The notes below the pieces were generated by a model. That model worked only from the letters and a program-made list of their open reading frames with translations, ran no database searches and had not been told where the DNA came from. Positions 32,930 to 41,931 of a stretch of 64,000 nt of DNA are shown one piece after another. The translations under genes and the position numbers were made by a program. The DNA lies in the NCBI RefSeq assembly GCF_000716535.1, contig NZ_JNWV01000023.1:124001-188000 (forward strand), read 5' to 3'. Position 1 is the stretch's first letter; each line of letters starts with the position of its first letter. This DNA is from Streptomyces flaveolus (GTDB lineage Bacteria > Actinomycetota > Actinomycetes > Streptomycetales > Streptomycetaceae).

Positions 32930-33907
32930 ATGCGCCCGTTCACCTATGCCCGAGCCGAGTCCGTCACCGACGCCCTGGACAGCGGGCGCGCCGCCGGCAC
33001 CATGTTCCTCGCCGGCGGCACCGAACTGCTGAACTGGGCACGGATCGGCATCGAGGCGCCGGACCGCCTGGTCGACATCGGCCGGCTGCCCGGCCTCCAC
33101 GAGATCACGTCACGCGGTGACGGCCTGCGCATCGGCGCGCTCGCCCGGCTCAACGACGTGGCCCAGGACCCACGCGTCGAGGCGTCGTACCCCGTGCTGT
33201 CCCAGTCGATCCTGAAGGCGGCCTCGGCGCAGTTGCGGAACCTGGCCACCATCGGCGGCAACCCGGTGCAGCGCACCCGCTGCCCCTACTTCCGCTCGCA
33301 GGATCCGGTCGCCTGCAACAAACGCGTCCCCGGCTCCGGCTGCGCGGCCCTGCACGGGGCCAACGAGCGGCTGGCCATCTTCGGCTGGACCGAGGACTGC
33401 GTGGCCGTACAGCCCTCGGACCCGGCCGTCGCCCTCGCCTGCCTCGACGCGGAGATCGTCACCGAGCACGCCGACGGCGGTCGCAGGATCCCGGCGACGC
33501 GGTTCCACACCCTGCCCGCCGAGGACCCGGCCGCGCACAACGTGCTGCGCCCCGGTGAGCTGATCACCGGCATCGAGCTGGGGGCGCCCGCGCCGGGATC
33601 CGCGTACGTGAAGGTGCGCGAGCGGGAGAGCTACGAGTTCGCGCTCGTCTCCGCCGCCGCCGCCGTCGAGGTACGGGACGGCCTGATCTCCCGCGCGCGC
33701 CTGGCCCTCGGTTCCGTGGCGCTGCGGCCCTGGCGCCTGTACGACGCGGAGCGGGCACTGGTGGGTCTGCGCCCCGGCAGCCCGGGCGTACGGGACGCCG
33801 TCACCTCGGGCTTCGCGGCCGGCCGCGCCCTCTCCTCGAACGCGTACAAGATCCCGCTCGCCCGCAACACGGCACTGCGTGCCCTCGAACTGGCCCTGGA
33901 GGCGTGA
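32930..33907 (+). CDS. FAD subunit of xanthine dehydrogenase/aldehyde oxidase family
   Basis: 325 residues. FAD-binding motifs FLAGGTELLNWARIGIEAPD and NLATIGGNPVQRTRCPYF (about 25-130) are typical of the CoxM-type medium subunit. An insert with CPYFRSQDPVACNKRVPGSG and a third Cys (about 120-145) corresponds to the extra 4Fe-4S cluster region of the PaoB-like branch. It overlaps the large subunit by 1 base (TGATG). The insert favours the PaoABC-like aldehyde oxidase subgroup over classical xanthine dehydrogenase. Confidence 0.93.
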   Translation: MRPFTYARAESVTDALDSGRAAGTMFLAGGTELLNWARIGIEAPDRLVDIGRLPGLHEITSRGDGLRIGALARLNDVAQDPRVEASYPVLSQSILKAASAQLRNLATIGGNPVQRTRCPYFRSQDPVACNKRVPGSGCAALHGANERLAIFGWTEDCVAVQPSDPAVALACLDAEIVTEHADGGRRIPATRFHTLPAEDPAAHNVLRPGELITGIELGAPAPGSAYVKVRERESYEFALVSAAAAVEVRDGLISRARLALGSVALRPWRLYDAERALVGLRPGSPGVRDAVTSGFAAGRALSSNAYKIPLARNTALRALELALEA

Positions 33908-36099
33908 TGACTGGAATGCGTGGCGTGACCAGGCAGGACGGCCCCGCCAAGGTCACCGGAGCGGCGGTGTACGCGGCCGATCACAACGTCGCCGAGCAGC
34001 TCCACGCGGTCCTGGTCGGTGCGACGGTCCCCGCCGGCCGGGTCAGCGGCTACGACGTCGAGGAGGCGCGGCGTGAGCCGGGCGTGGTGCGTGTGCTGAC
34101 CGAGCTGCCGGCCGTGGACAAGGCGTTCGCGGAGCTGCCGAGCCCTCCGCTGGCGACCCGTTTCCTGCCCATGCAGTCGGAGGTCGTGCACTACTTCGGC
34201 CAGCCGGTGGCCATGGTCCTGGCCGAGTCCCTGGAGGCGGCCGAGGGTGCCGCGACGCGCGTGCGGGTGTCGTACGAGCGGGAGCCCTTCGTCGACCCGG
34301 ACACGGCCGCGGGCGTCCCGCCGTCGCCGGAGAGCGGTTACGGCATGCTCAGCGACCTGGAGTTCCGCAAGGGGGACGCGGCCGGCGCCCTCGCGTCCGC
34401 GCCCGTACGCGTGGCGGGCACCTACACACAGCCGTCGCGGCACGGCAACCCCATGGAACCGAGCGCGATCGTCGCCGAGTGGCACGACGGCCGGCTCACC
34501 GTCCACGACTCGGTGCAGCACGTGTACGCGGTGCGGGACACCCTGGCCGCCGCCTTCGGCATCCCGGCCGACAGGGTACGGGTGATCGCCCCGCACACCG
34601 GCGGGGGCTTCGGCACGAAGGCGTTCGTCTGGCCGCACGAGATCCTCGCCGCCATGGCCGCCAAGGCCGTCGGCCGTCCGGTGAAGCTGGTCCTCACCCG
34701 CCAGGACATGTACAGCATCGTCGGCTACCAGCCGCTGATGGAGCACCGCGTGTCCCTGGGCACGGACGAGCGCGGCGCGTTGCGGGCCATCGTCCACGAG
34801 GTCGACAACGTCACGGCGGTCACCGACGACTACGTGGAGTTCGGGTCGGTGCCCTCCAAGGCGCTGTACGCCTCCCCGAACATCTCCACGAGCCAGCGGG
34901 TGCGGCGCGGCAACGTCAACCTGTCGTCGTTCATGCGCTCCCCCATCGACGGCCCCGGCACCTGGGCGCTCGGTTCCGCCATGGACGAGCTGGCCCACGC
35001 CCTGTCCGTGGACCCGCTGACGCTCCGCCTCACCAACTACGCGGAGAACGATCCCGCCGACGGCACGCCCTGGTCCTCGAAGAAGCTCAGGGAGGCCTAC
35101 GAGGAGGGGGCACGGCGGTTCGGCTGGTGGGAGCGGCCCAAGGGAGGCACCCGGGACGGACACCGGCTCATCGGCTGCGGCATGGCCGACTGCACCCAGG
35201 GCCAGTTCAGGTTCACCTCGCGGGCCCGGGTCAGGCTGCGGGCCGACGGCACCGCGACCGTCGAGGCCGGGTACACCGACATCGGCGCGGGTTCCACCAC
35301 GATCTTCCCGCAGATCGCGGCCGAGACCCTGGGCATCGACATCGGTGCCGTCGAGGGGGTGTCCGGCGACACCGACCTGCCCTACGCGGGCCCCACCTAC
35401 GGCTCGGGGACGACACTCGCCATGGGCACCGCGGTGCACCTGGCCGCCCGCGACGTGCTGCGCCGGCTCGCCGACGTGCTGTCCTGGCCGGCCGAGGAGG
35501 TGCGCGCCGACTCCGGCGCCCTGACCTGGCGCGGCCGGCGCCGGCCGTACGGCGACATCCTGGGCGCGGCGCGGCTCGACGAGGTGGTCGGCGACGGGGA
35601 GATGGTCCTGCCCGGTGGCGCGTCCGCCGACGCGGGCGCGCCGGGTGTCTCGTCCCGCACGTTCGGCGCCATGTTCGTGGAGGTCGGCGTCGACCCGGAC
35701 CTCGGGCTGCTGCGGCTGCGCCGCGCGACGGGCGTCTACAGCGTCGGCGCGGTCGTCAACGAGCGCACCGCGCGCTCGCAGCTGATCGGCGGCCTGGTGT
35801 GGGGGTGGGGCATGGCCGCGATGGAGGCCAGCCACTTCGAGCCGCACCTGGGGCGCTGGCTGTCCCAGGACCTCGCCGGGGTGCCGCTGCCCGTGAACGC
35901 AGACATCCCACCCCACATCGACATGTCCTTCGTCGACGAGTTCGACCCGCACGCCGGGCCGCTCGGCGCCAAGGGGATCGGGGAGCTGTCCGCCACCGGC
36001 ATCGCGGCGGCGGTGGCCAACGCGGTGTTCGACGCGACGGGGCGGCGCGTGCGGGACCTGCCGATCACGCCCGAGAAGCTTCTGGATCCCCGTATGTGA
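33907..36099 (+). CDS. Molybdenum (CoxL-type) subunit of aldehyde oxidase/xanthine dehydrogenase family
   Basis: 730 residues from ATG 33907. Molybdopterin-cytosine-dinucleotide motifs include PHTGGGFGTKAFVWPHEILA, PIDGPGTWALGSAMDELA and the near-C-terminal GAKGIGELSATGIAAAVANA with Glu693, aligning with the catalytic Glu of PaoC/CoxL-type enzymes. The active-site Cys-bearing AYRCSFR of CO dehydrogenase is absent, so this is not a CO dehydrogenase. Length and domains are complete. It should oxidise an aldehyde (or hydroxylate a heteroaromatic). No XdhC/PaoD maturation factor is in this window. Confidence 0.94.
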   Translation: MTGMRGVTRQDGPAKVTGAAVYAADHNVAEQLHAVLVGATVPAGRVSGYDVEEARREPGVVRVLTELPAVDKAFAELPSPPLATRFLPMQSEVVHYFGQPVAMVLAESLEAAEGAATRVRVSYEREPFVDPDTAAGVPPSPESGYGMLSDLEFRKGDAAGALASAPVRVAGTYTQPSRHGNPMEPSAIVAEWHDGRLTVHDSVQHVYAVRDTLAAAFGIPADRVRVIAPHTGGGFGTKAFVWPHEILAAMAAKAVGRPVKLVLTRQDMYSIVGYQPLMEHRVSLGTDERGALRAIVHEVDNVTAVTDDYVEFGSVPSKALYASPNISTSQRVRRGNVNLSSFMRSPIDGPGTWALGSAMDELAHALSVDPLTLRLTNYAENDPADGTPWSSKKLREAYEEGARRFGWWERPKGGTRDGHRLIGCGMADCTQGQFRFTSRARVRLRADGTATVEAGYTDIGAGSTTIFPQIAAETLGIDIGAVEGVSGDTDLPYAGPTYGSGTTLAMGTAVHLAARDVLRRLADVLSWPAEEVRADSGALTWRGRRRPYGDILGAARLDEVVGDGEMVLPGGASADAGAPGVSSRTFGAMFVEVGVDPDLGLLRLRRATGVYSVGAVVNERTARSQLIGGLVWGWGMAAMEASHFEPHLGRWLSQDLAGVPLPVNADIPPHIDMSFVDEFDPHAGPLGAKGIGELSATGIAAAVANAVFDATGRRVRDLPITPEKLLDPRM

Positions 36100-36181
36100 C
36101 CTCCGGGCGCGGCCCGGACCGGAGGGGGCCGGGAGGACGTCGTACCCAGGCCCCTTGCGGCGCCCGTTGCCGGTCTCCGTC

Positions 36182-37567
36182 TCAGCCGATCGTCACGACC
36201 CGTGCCCAGGGCGGTGGGGTGTCCGGGACATAGTCGGGGTCTGCCTCGTTCACGGCGTGGGCGGGGCGTGGGAAGAGCCCGACGACGGTGCGACAGGGCG
36301 GCTGGGCCGAGGGCCACGGGGTCTGTCCGTCCGTGAGGGCGACGATGACGTCCGGGCCTGGCCGGGAGCGCAGCGCCCGGGTGAAGCCGGAGCGCAGATC
36401 GGTTCCGCCGCCGCCGACCAGTGCGATGTTCTCGGCGCGGCAGAGGGGGACGGCGATCCCGGCCGCCGCGTCGCAGGAGATCACCGAGACCAGGTCGCGC
36501 CGTCCGCCCACCGCCCGCGAGATCGCCGCGACCTCCAGCAGCGCGCTGCCCAGTTCGGCGTCGCTCACCGACGCGGACGTGTCGATCACCACGCAGACCC
36601 GGGGCGGCTTGCGGCGCAGGCTCGGCAGCAGTACTCCGGGGACGCCGGCCGAGCGCCGGGACGGACGCCGGTAGCTGTGGTCCTCGCCCGTGCCGGGCGC
36701 GCCCGCCGCCGAGCGGACCGCCGCTCCGAGCAACTGCCGCCAGGGCTGCGGGGGATGGAACACCTCCTCGGCCCACCGGCGCCACCCCTCCGGCGCGTGG
36801 CCGGGCCGGCCTTTGATGCCCTCGGCGACCCGGAAGCGGACCGCGTCCCGCTGTTGCCTGCTCAGCCCGTGTGCCCCGTCGGGTCCCAGCTCCCACGGCC
36901 GGGCCTGTCCGTCGGCGCCGCTGCCGCAGTCCAGCCAGGCCAGGTCCGCGGTGAGGCCGGACAGGGACGCCGTGCGCAGGTACTCCTCCATGAGGAGACC
37001 GTCGGGCAGCCGCAGCATGGACGGGCGTACCGCTCCGGCAGGCCGGGGCAGGCCGTCGCCGTAGATGTCGTCGTTGATCTCGAAGTCGGCGGCGATGTTG
37101 CGCCGTAGCCTCCCCCGACCCCCGGTCGAGGAACCCCCCGTCCCGCTTCGTTCGCCGGGACCGTGCTTCTCGTGCTCCCGCGCGTACCGCTCGCCCCGCG
37201 CGTGGTGGTCGCGGAGCAGGTGGGAGACCTCGTGCACCCAGACGCCCGCCAGCTCCTCCACCGGGGTGCGCGCCACGAAGCCGGGTGAGACGTAGCAGCG
37301 CCAGTGCGCGTCCACCGCCATCGTCGGCACCGAGCGGTCCTCCACCACGTGCAGCGCGAAGAGGGCGGCGGCCAGGTAGGGGCGGACCTTCACCGCGTGC
37401 AGCCGGGCGGCCAGCAACTTCTCCTGGTCCAGCCGCAGGCCGGGACGGTCGTACGACCCACCGGAGGCGGTCGGCCTCGGTGCCGTGGCCCATACCGGGC
37501 GTGCCGGCCGCGCGAGCGGGCGCATGGGGTGTGGCAGCGGCCTCGGGCGCTTCGCGGGCTCCGTCAT
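36182..37567 (-). CDS. VWA-like / DUF2201 metallopeptidase-like protein
   Basis: 461 residues from ATG 37567. The N-terminal DUF2201-type part carries HExxH in GVWVHEVSHLLRDHHARGER (about residues 113-128), and the C-terminal von Willebrand-like part has CVVIDTSASVSDAELGSALL with the MIDAS-like DxSxS and later VIVALTDGQTPWP. It overlaps the upstream MoxR gene (ATGA). MoxR ATPases with VWA partners act as chaperone-like complexes, so this pair is likely a remodelling module with a possible protease function. It is convergent with the molybdenum enzyme genes. Confidence 0.88.
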   Translation of the reverse strand: MTEPAKRPRPLPHPMRPLARPARPVWATAPRPTASGGSYDRPGLRLDQEKLLAARLHAVKVRPYLAAALFALHVVEDRSVPTMAVDAHWRCYVSPGFVARTPVEELAGVWVHEVSHLLRDHHARGERYAREHEKHGPGERSGTGGSSTGGRGRLRRNIAADFEINDDIYGDGLPRPAGAVRPSMLRLPDGLLMEEYLRTASLSGLTADLAWLDCGSGADGQARPWELGPDGAHGLSRQQRDAVRFRVAEGIKGRPGHAPEGWRRWAEEVFHPPQPWRQLLGAAVRSAAGAPGTGEDHSYRRPSRRSAGVPGVLLPSLRRKPPRVCVVIDTSASVSDAELGSALLEVAAISRAVGGRRDLVSVISCDAAAGIAVPLCRAENIALVGGGGTDLRSGFTRALRSRPGPDVIVALTDGQTPWPSAQPPCRTVVGLFPRPAHAVNEADPDYVPDTPPPWARVVTIG

Positions 37568-38874
37568 CGGCGCGGCCCCGTCGTACGCCCGGCGCCGGCC
37601 GCCGTGGCCCGTCCCACCGACTGCTCCGCCCGTCGGGCGAGGCCGATCACCCCGGCCAGCCGTTCCACCGCCGCGGGCACCTCCCAGTCGTCGCGCCGCA
37701 GCGCCGCCAGTGTCGTCGCCGGGGCCACCAGCAGGTCCGGGGCGCCGGTCTCCAGTGCCCGGACCAGTACCGCCCAGCCCGCCTCCCACCGCCGCCGCTC
37801 GGGGCGCGCTCCGACGGCGGCCACCACCGCCTCCAGCGTCGCCTGCCGCAGATCGCCCCGCACGGGCAGTTCGGCGGAGGCGGGATCGGCCAGCAGCGAC
37901 TCCGGGTCCGGCAGGTCCATCCGGTCCAGGTGGGCGAGGAGTTCGAGCCCTGGGCCGTCCCCCACCGCGCCCCGCACCAGCAACGCCAGCACCTCCCGGG
38001 AGACGGAGGCCGCCGTGCCGAACGCCAGCAGGGTCAGCGCGGCGTCCCAGCTGCGGGGCGAGGGCCAGGCGCCGCCGCGTCGTGTCTCCGTACTCGGCAG
38101 CCGGTGGATCAGCGTCGGCCGGGCTCGCAGGAAGCCGCAGACCGCGCGCCGGGCGTGGGCCACCGCTTCCGGCAGCCGCTCGGGCGCCAGCCGGGGCAGC
38201 TCCGCCCGGGGCCAGACCCCGCCCAGCCCGCGCACCACCACCTCCGGGTCGTGCACCCAGTGCAGATGGACGAACCGGTTGGCGAGCGGCGGGCTCAGTT
38301 CCCACCCGTCCGCCGCGGAAGCGCGCGGGTTGGCGGCGGCCACGATCCTTACGCCCCGCGGTAGTTGGAGGGCACCCACCTTCCGTTCGAGGACGACCCG
38401 GAGCAGTGCGGCCTGGACGGCGGGGGTGGCGGTGGAGAGTTCGTCCAGGAAGAGCAGCCCCCGGCCGGCCCGCACCAGCTCCACGGCCCACTGCGGCGGC
38501 GCCATCGGCACGCCCTGTGCCGCCGGGTCGTCGCCCACGATGGGCAGCCCGGAGAAGTCGGACGGCTCGTGGACGCTGGCGATCACGGTGGTCAGCGGCA
38601 GGCCGAGGGAGCCGGCGAGCTGTGTCAGGGCGGCGGTCTTGCCGATGCCCGGTTCGCCCCAGAGCAGTACGGGCAGGTCGGCCGCGACGGCCAGGGTGAG
38701 TGCTTCGAGCTGCTCATCGGGGCGGGGCTCGGTGGTGGTGTTCCGCAGGGCGGCCAGGAGGTGGTCGGCGAGGGCGAGTTGGGTGCGGGTGTCGGACGGT
38801 CCGGCGGGGAGGGGTGCGGGCGCGCCGACGGCAGGGACCGCGGTCCGCGGGAGGGTGCTGGAGGTCATGGGCAT
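37564..38874 (-). CDS. MoxR-type AAA+ ATPase
   Basis: About 436 residues; ATG 38874 is preferred over GTG 38877. Walker A is LLWGEPGIGKTAALTQLAGS (about residues 70-89), Walker B is LLFLDELSTATPAVQAALLR (about 140-159), and a sensor-1 Asn is in IVAAANPRASA. The C-terminal helical domain is present. The partner VWA-like protein overlaps its stop. MoxR proteins help assemble or activate metal enzymes in several bacteria. An unknown protein precedes it in the same operon. Confidence 0.92.
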   Translation of the reverse strand: MPMTSSTLPRTAVPAVGAPAPLPAGPSDTRTQLALADHLLAALRNTTTEPRPDEQLEALTLAVAADLPVLLWGEPGIGKTAALTQLAGSLGLPLTTVIASVHEPSDFSGLPIVGDDPAAQGVPMAPPQWAVELVRAGRGLLFLDELSTATPAVQAALLRVVLERKVGALQLPRGVRIVAAANPRASAADGWELSPPLANRFVHLHWVHDPEVVVRGLGGVWPRAELPRLAPERLPEAVAHARRAVCGFLRARPTLIHRLPSTETRRGGAWPSPRSWDAALTLLAFGTAASVSREVLALLVRGAVGDGPGLELLAHLDRMDLPDPESLLADPASAELPVRGDLRQATLEAVVAAVGARPERRRWEAGWAVLVRALETGAPDLLVAPATTLAALRRDDWEVPAAVERLAGVIGLARRAEQSVGRATAAGAGRTTGPRR

Positions 38875-38976
38875 CACCTGGGTGGGATGAGGGAACGGGA
38901 CGGCCCGTCCGGATGTCGTGAGGGCATGCGGCGCCTAACGCGTGGCGCTGGTGGGCGAGTTGGGCGGAAGGGGTGG

Positions 38977-40515
38977 TCAGCCCGCGAGGCCGGTGCGTGG
39001 CCGGGCCCGGCTGCTCCGCTTGCGGACCATGGAGTGCGGGGTACGGCGATCCAGCCGGGGACGGTGACTCGCGTCGGCGTGTGCCGCGTCCGAGGCGCTC
39101 CCGCCTCCTGCGGCGCGGGCAGCGGGGTGCACGGCGACCAGGCCCGAGCGGAAGAGACCGTGGTCGATGCGTCGGGTCGCGGCCGACTCCAGTTCCCGCC
39201 GGAGCGGCCCGTCGGGCAGGAGGGCGCCGGGGCCGAGGAGTCCCTCGACCACGGCCAGCGCGCCGATGACGTCACCGTGGAGGAGCCGCTCCCGGACGGC
39301 GGGCAGTGCCTCCGGGCTGCGGTGCACCGCGTCGATGGCCCGGACGCAGGGCAGCGCCGGCCCCCCGAGCGCCACCAGCAGTTCCTCCCGCCGTAGTTCG
39401 GCCGGATCGTGATCGATCGCCGTCAGCACCCCGTCCCGCAGCGCGATCCGGTGGACCTCGCCCCGGCACCGCACCCGGTGCGGATCATGGGGCTCGGGGG
39501 CCGGTCCGGCCGCTGCCGCCGGGCTCGGCTCCGCCAGTGCCGCGGCGACGAGCGGATGCAGGCGATCGGCCGCGACGAGCCCGGCCCGCAGCAGCTCCAG
39601 ATCGGGCAGGATCCGGGCCGCCGCCTCCGGCAGCACCGGGAGCGCGGCGACCTGCTGCGGCGGCAACTCCTCGCGGGGCAGGGGTCTGAACGTCGGGGCA
39701 TGGCTGTCGTCGGGCGCGACGAGTTCGAGGACGGCACGGCTGCGCGCACCGAGCCGCACGGTGAAGGCGCCGCGAGGGCGTCCCTCGGCCCGCAACAGCA
39801 GCTCCGCCTCGGCGGCCCAGCGGGAGACCGCCCACGAGGCATCTGCGGCGGCCCGCTCCACAGGATCCGGGTGATCTGGGTGATCCGCGTGGTCCAGGTG
39901 ACCTGGAGGATCCGGAAGGGCTGGACGGCGGGAGCCGTCGGAGCGGTCGACCGGCACCATCGGCGGTGCCGCGTCCGCCCCGCATCGCCGCGCGAGTTCG
40001 CCGCTTCGTCCGGAGTCCCAGAGGTGCCGGTGCAGGTCGAGGCGGTGACGCCGGTCGGAATGGGGGTGCGGGTGGTGCCCCGGCACACTGCGTCCTGGTC
40101 CCTCCCACAGGGCCAGCGACATGCGCTGGCCGGCGTCCGCGCTGGTCGGTGGTGTGCGCACCACCAGTTGCAGCGGTGGGCCGCCCGAACCGCCGTAACG
40201 GGCCAGGGAGATGGTGAGGCCGGGCCGGAGCCGCCCGTCGGGCGCGATCCGGGGCATGTGCCAGCGGAGCAGATCCGGCGCCAGCCGGCGCAGGTCCGCA
40301 CGGAGCAGAGTGGCGACATCGGTGCCGTGGCGCTTGCGCACGGCGCGCAGATCGAGATCGATGTCGATGCGGGCGGCGGCGCAGGCCCCCGACCAGTCAC
40401 CGACCTCACGACGCGCGGTCGCGGTCTCGATCATGGACGGTGGCACGGCGTACTCACGCACGCGTTGCCACATCAACAGGCGGGACGGGATGTCGTTCGC
40501 GAAGTGATGTGCCAT
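38977..40515 (-). CDS. Hypothetical protein of the MoxR/VWA operon
   Basis: 512 residues from ATG 40515, AAGGTGAG upstream. No motif is recognised: the N-terminus is MAHHFANDIPSRLLMWQRVR, a Pro/Asp/His-rich linker (about residues 165-220) sits in the middle, and the C-terminus is basic. It looks like a soluble, multidomain scaffold or regulator. In the operon it is first, about 100 bases before MoxR. Genes of this kind accompany MoxR/VWA-like pairs in Streptomyces; the function is unknown. Confidence 0.72.
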   Translation of the reverse strand: MAHHFANDIPSRLLMWQRVREYAVPPSMIETATARREVGDWSGACAAARIDIDLDLRAVRKRHGTDVATLLRADLRRLAPDLLRWHMPRIAPDGRLRPGLTISLARYGGSGGPPLQLVVRTPPTSADAGQRMSLALWEGPGRSVPGHHPHPHSDRRHRLDLHRHLWDSGRSGELARRCGADAAPPMVPVDRSDGSRRPALPDPPGHLDHADHPDHPDPVERAAADASWAVSRWAAEAELLLRAEGRPRGAFTVRLGARSRAVLELVAPDDSHAPTFRPLPREELPPQQVAALPVLPEAAARILPDLELLRAGLVAADRLHPLVAAALAEPSPAAAAGPAPEPHDPHRVRCRGEVHRIALRDGVLTAIDHDPAELRREELLVALGGPALPCVRAIDAVHRSPEALPAVRERLLHGDVIGALAVVEGLLGPGALLPDGPLRRELESAATRRIDHGLFRSGLVAVHPAARAAGGGSASDAAHADASHRPRLDRRTPHSMVRKRSSRARPRTGLAG

Positions 40516-40663
40516 CAGCACTCACCTTGCACGTACGATTCCCCCAATCCGTACGAGGAGAAGTTCTTCATCTCCGGCATCGTAACCACACCGCTGACGC
40601 CCTGTCCCCGAATTTCACACGGTCCGCGGCGCGGCGACCGGTGTGGCGTCGGCGCCCCCAGTC

Positions 40664-41197
40664 TCAGGACGCGTCCGCATAGGCGAGGTGAGTGGCGCAG
40701 ACGGTGCACCGGAAGAGCATGGCGGTCGCCCCCTCGCCCAGATGCGTCAGGAAGTACTCGAGCTGGTCTTCATCGTGCCGGCCGGCGATGCGCATGTCTG
40801 CCCGCACCTGGTCGAGGGCTTCGGGGTGGGCCGCCAACTCGGTGTATCCGACTTCGCCCAGGAAGGCGGCCGCGTCCTGGCAGTGGACGAGCCAGTGCGG
40901 ATCCTGCCAGGCGTGGAAGCCAGGGGTGCGACGGGTCACCTCGTACAGGACGTCCTCGCTGACACCGTCGAGTCCGTAGGAGTCGGCGAATTCACCCTCG
41001 AAGCGTTCAGCCGCGCTCCCGTCCGCGATGCACCATGGGCAGAAACGTCCTTCGATTTCCTGGGCGGTGTAGAAGGTCGCCGTGTAGATCCAGCCGGTGC
41101 TTCGCTCGCAGCAGGCGCACGTATCGGCGGCCGCGCGGATGGAGCCGCTGGCGAGGGGGTCCGGGTGGTAGCGGAAGAAGGGCAGGCCGGCGTTCAT
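40664..41197 (-). CDS. CbrC family protein
   Basis: 177 residues from ATG 41197. The CbrC/UPF0167 layout is clear: FFRYHPDPLASGSIRAAADT at the start, cysteine pairs CACC, CPWC and the final CTVC (zinc-type), and FHAWQDPHWLVHCQDAAAFL in the middle. CbrC is linked to colicin E2 tolerance in E. coli; the role in actinomycetes is unknown. The start overlaps the stop of an upstream frame (ATGA), so it is coupled to the disrupted gene at 41194-41713. Confidence 0.9.
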   Translation of the reverse strand: MNAGLPFFRYHPDPLASGSIRAAADTCACCERSTGWIYTATFYTAQEIEGRFCPWCIADGSAAERFEGEFADSYGLDGVSEDVLYEVTRRTPGFHAWQDPHWLVHCQDAAAFLGEVGYTELAAHPEALDQVRADMRIAGRHDEDQLEYFLTHLGEGATAMLFRCTVCATHLAYADAS

Positions 41198-41713
41198 CGC
41201 CGCTTCTCGATCCGCGGCTCGATGGCCATGCCTCTTGATCGCATGGTGGGCAGTCTGTCCGCAAGGAGGTTCGCGATCAAGCCGTGTCCTGGGACTCCTG
41301 CGGCAATGCGCCGCGTGCTCGGTGTTGGCGGTGCGGTCGGCTCGGCAGCCGAGCCGTCTTCGGACGGGTACGGGACCTCGGCGTCGCCGTCTCGCCCACC
41401 CACGCGGCCGCGATCCAGGAGGCTCGGGAGTCCGGGGCGGCGGCGGGCGGCGGCCGTCACCGGAGCCGCAAGGTCCCGGGGGGCGGTCCGCGAAGATCTC
41501 GAGCAGCCAGTCGCAGACGGTTGGCCCCCGGCCTTCACGGGCCGCAGCCAGGTCGGCGCTGACGGACGGACGGCTCCCGGGATGGCGGCGCGAGAGACGG
41601 ATCTCCAGTTGGCGAGCGGTCTCCGCATGGCCCAGGTGTGTGCGGGACGCCTCGTGGCCGTTGGCCGCCTCGCCGATGATCCGCCAGAAGTCCACCAACG
41701 TTGTGATCTTCAT
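41194..41713 (-). pseudogene. Hypothetical gene, probably frameshifted, coupled to CbrC
   Basis: The upstream part (from ATG 41713) reads MKITTLVDFWRIIGEAANGH, then LEIRLSRRHPGSRPSVSADL and CDWLLEIFADRPP, in one frame. The downstream part reads IAAGVPGHGLIANLLADRLP then TMRSRGMAIEPRIEKRR in another and ends at 41194, overlapping the CbrC start. The middle (about 41400-41480) is low-complexity and no single frame covers it. Either a frameshift has occurred in real life, or two short genes are present. Family not recognised. Confidence 0.45.
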
Positions 41714-41931
41714 ACCGTCCGCCACGTATGTCGTCGTCACGTCCGCAGGGTCTATGTGCGGCTGCCGCCTTGCCCGTCTTCGCCTGCCGGACGGCGGTCT
41801 GGGGCGCCCGTGCCTTCGGGCGTCCGGCTGCCGGTCCGTTTTCCTGTCCGGGGCAGGGACCGGAAAGGTCTGCGCTGCGCCCGCATGGCCTGTTCACCCC
41901 CGGCAGAGGCGGTCCACGCGGCCGTATCGGC

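Noticed and set aside
33907..36099. Naming the large molybdenum subunit a CO dehydrogenase
   Set aside because: The active-site AYRCSFR motif of CO dehydrogenase is absent; the GAKGIGELS motif and a Cys insert in the FAD subunit favour an aldehyde oxidase.
36182..38874. Direct equivalence of the MoxR/VWA pair with CoxD/CoxE
   Set aside because: The VWA protein has an HExxH DUF2201-type domain unlike CoxE, and the genes are on the opposite strand; kept only as a weak hypothesis.
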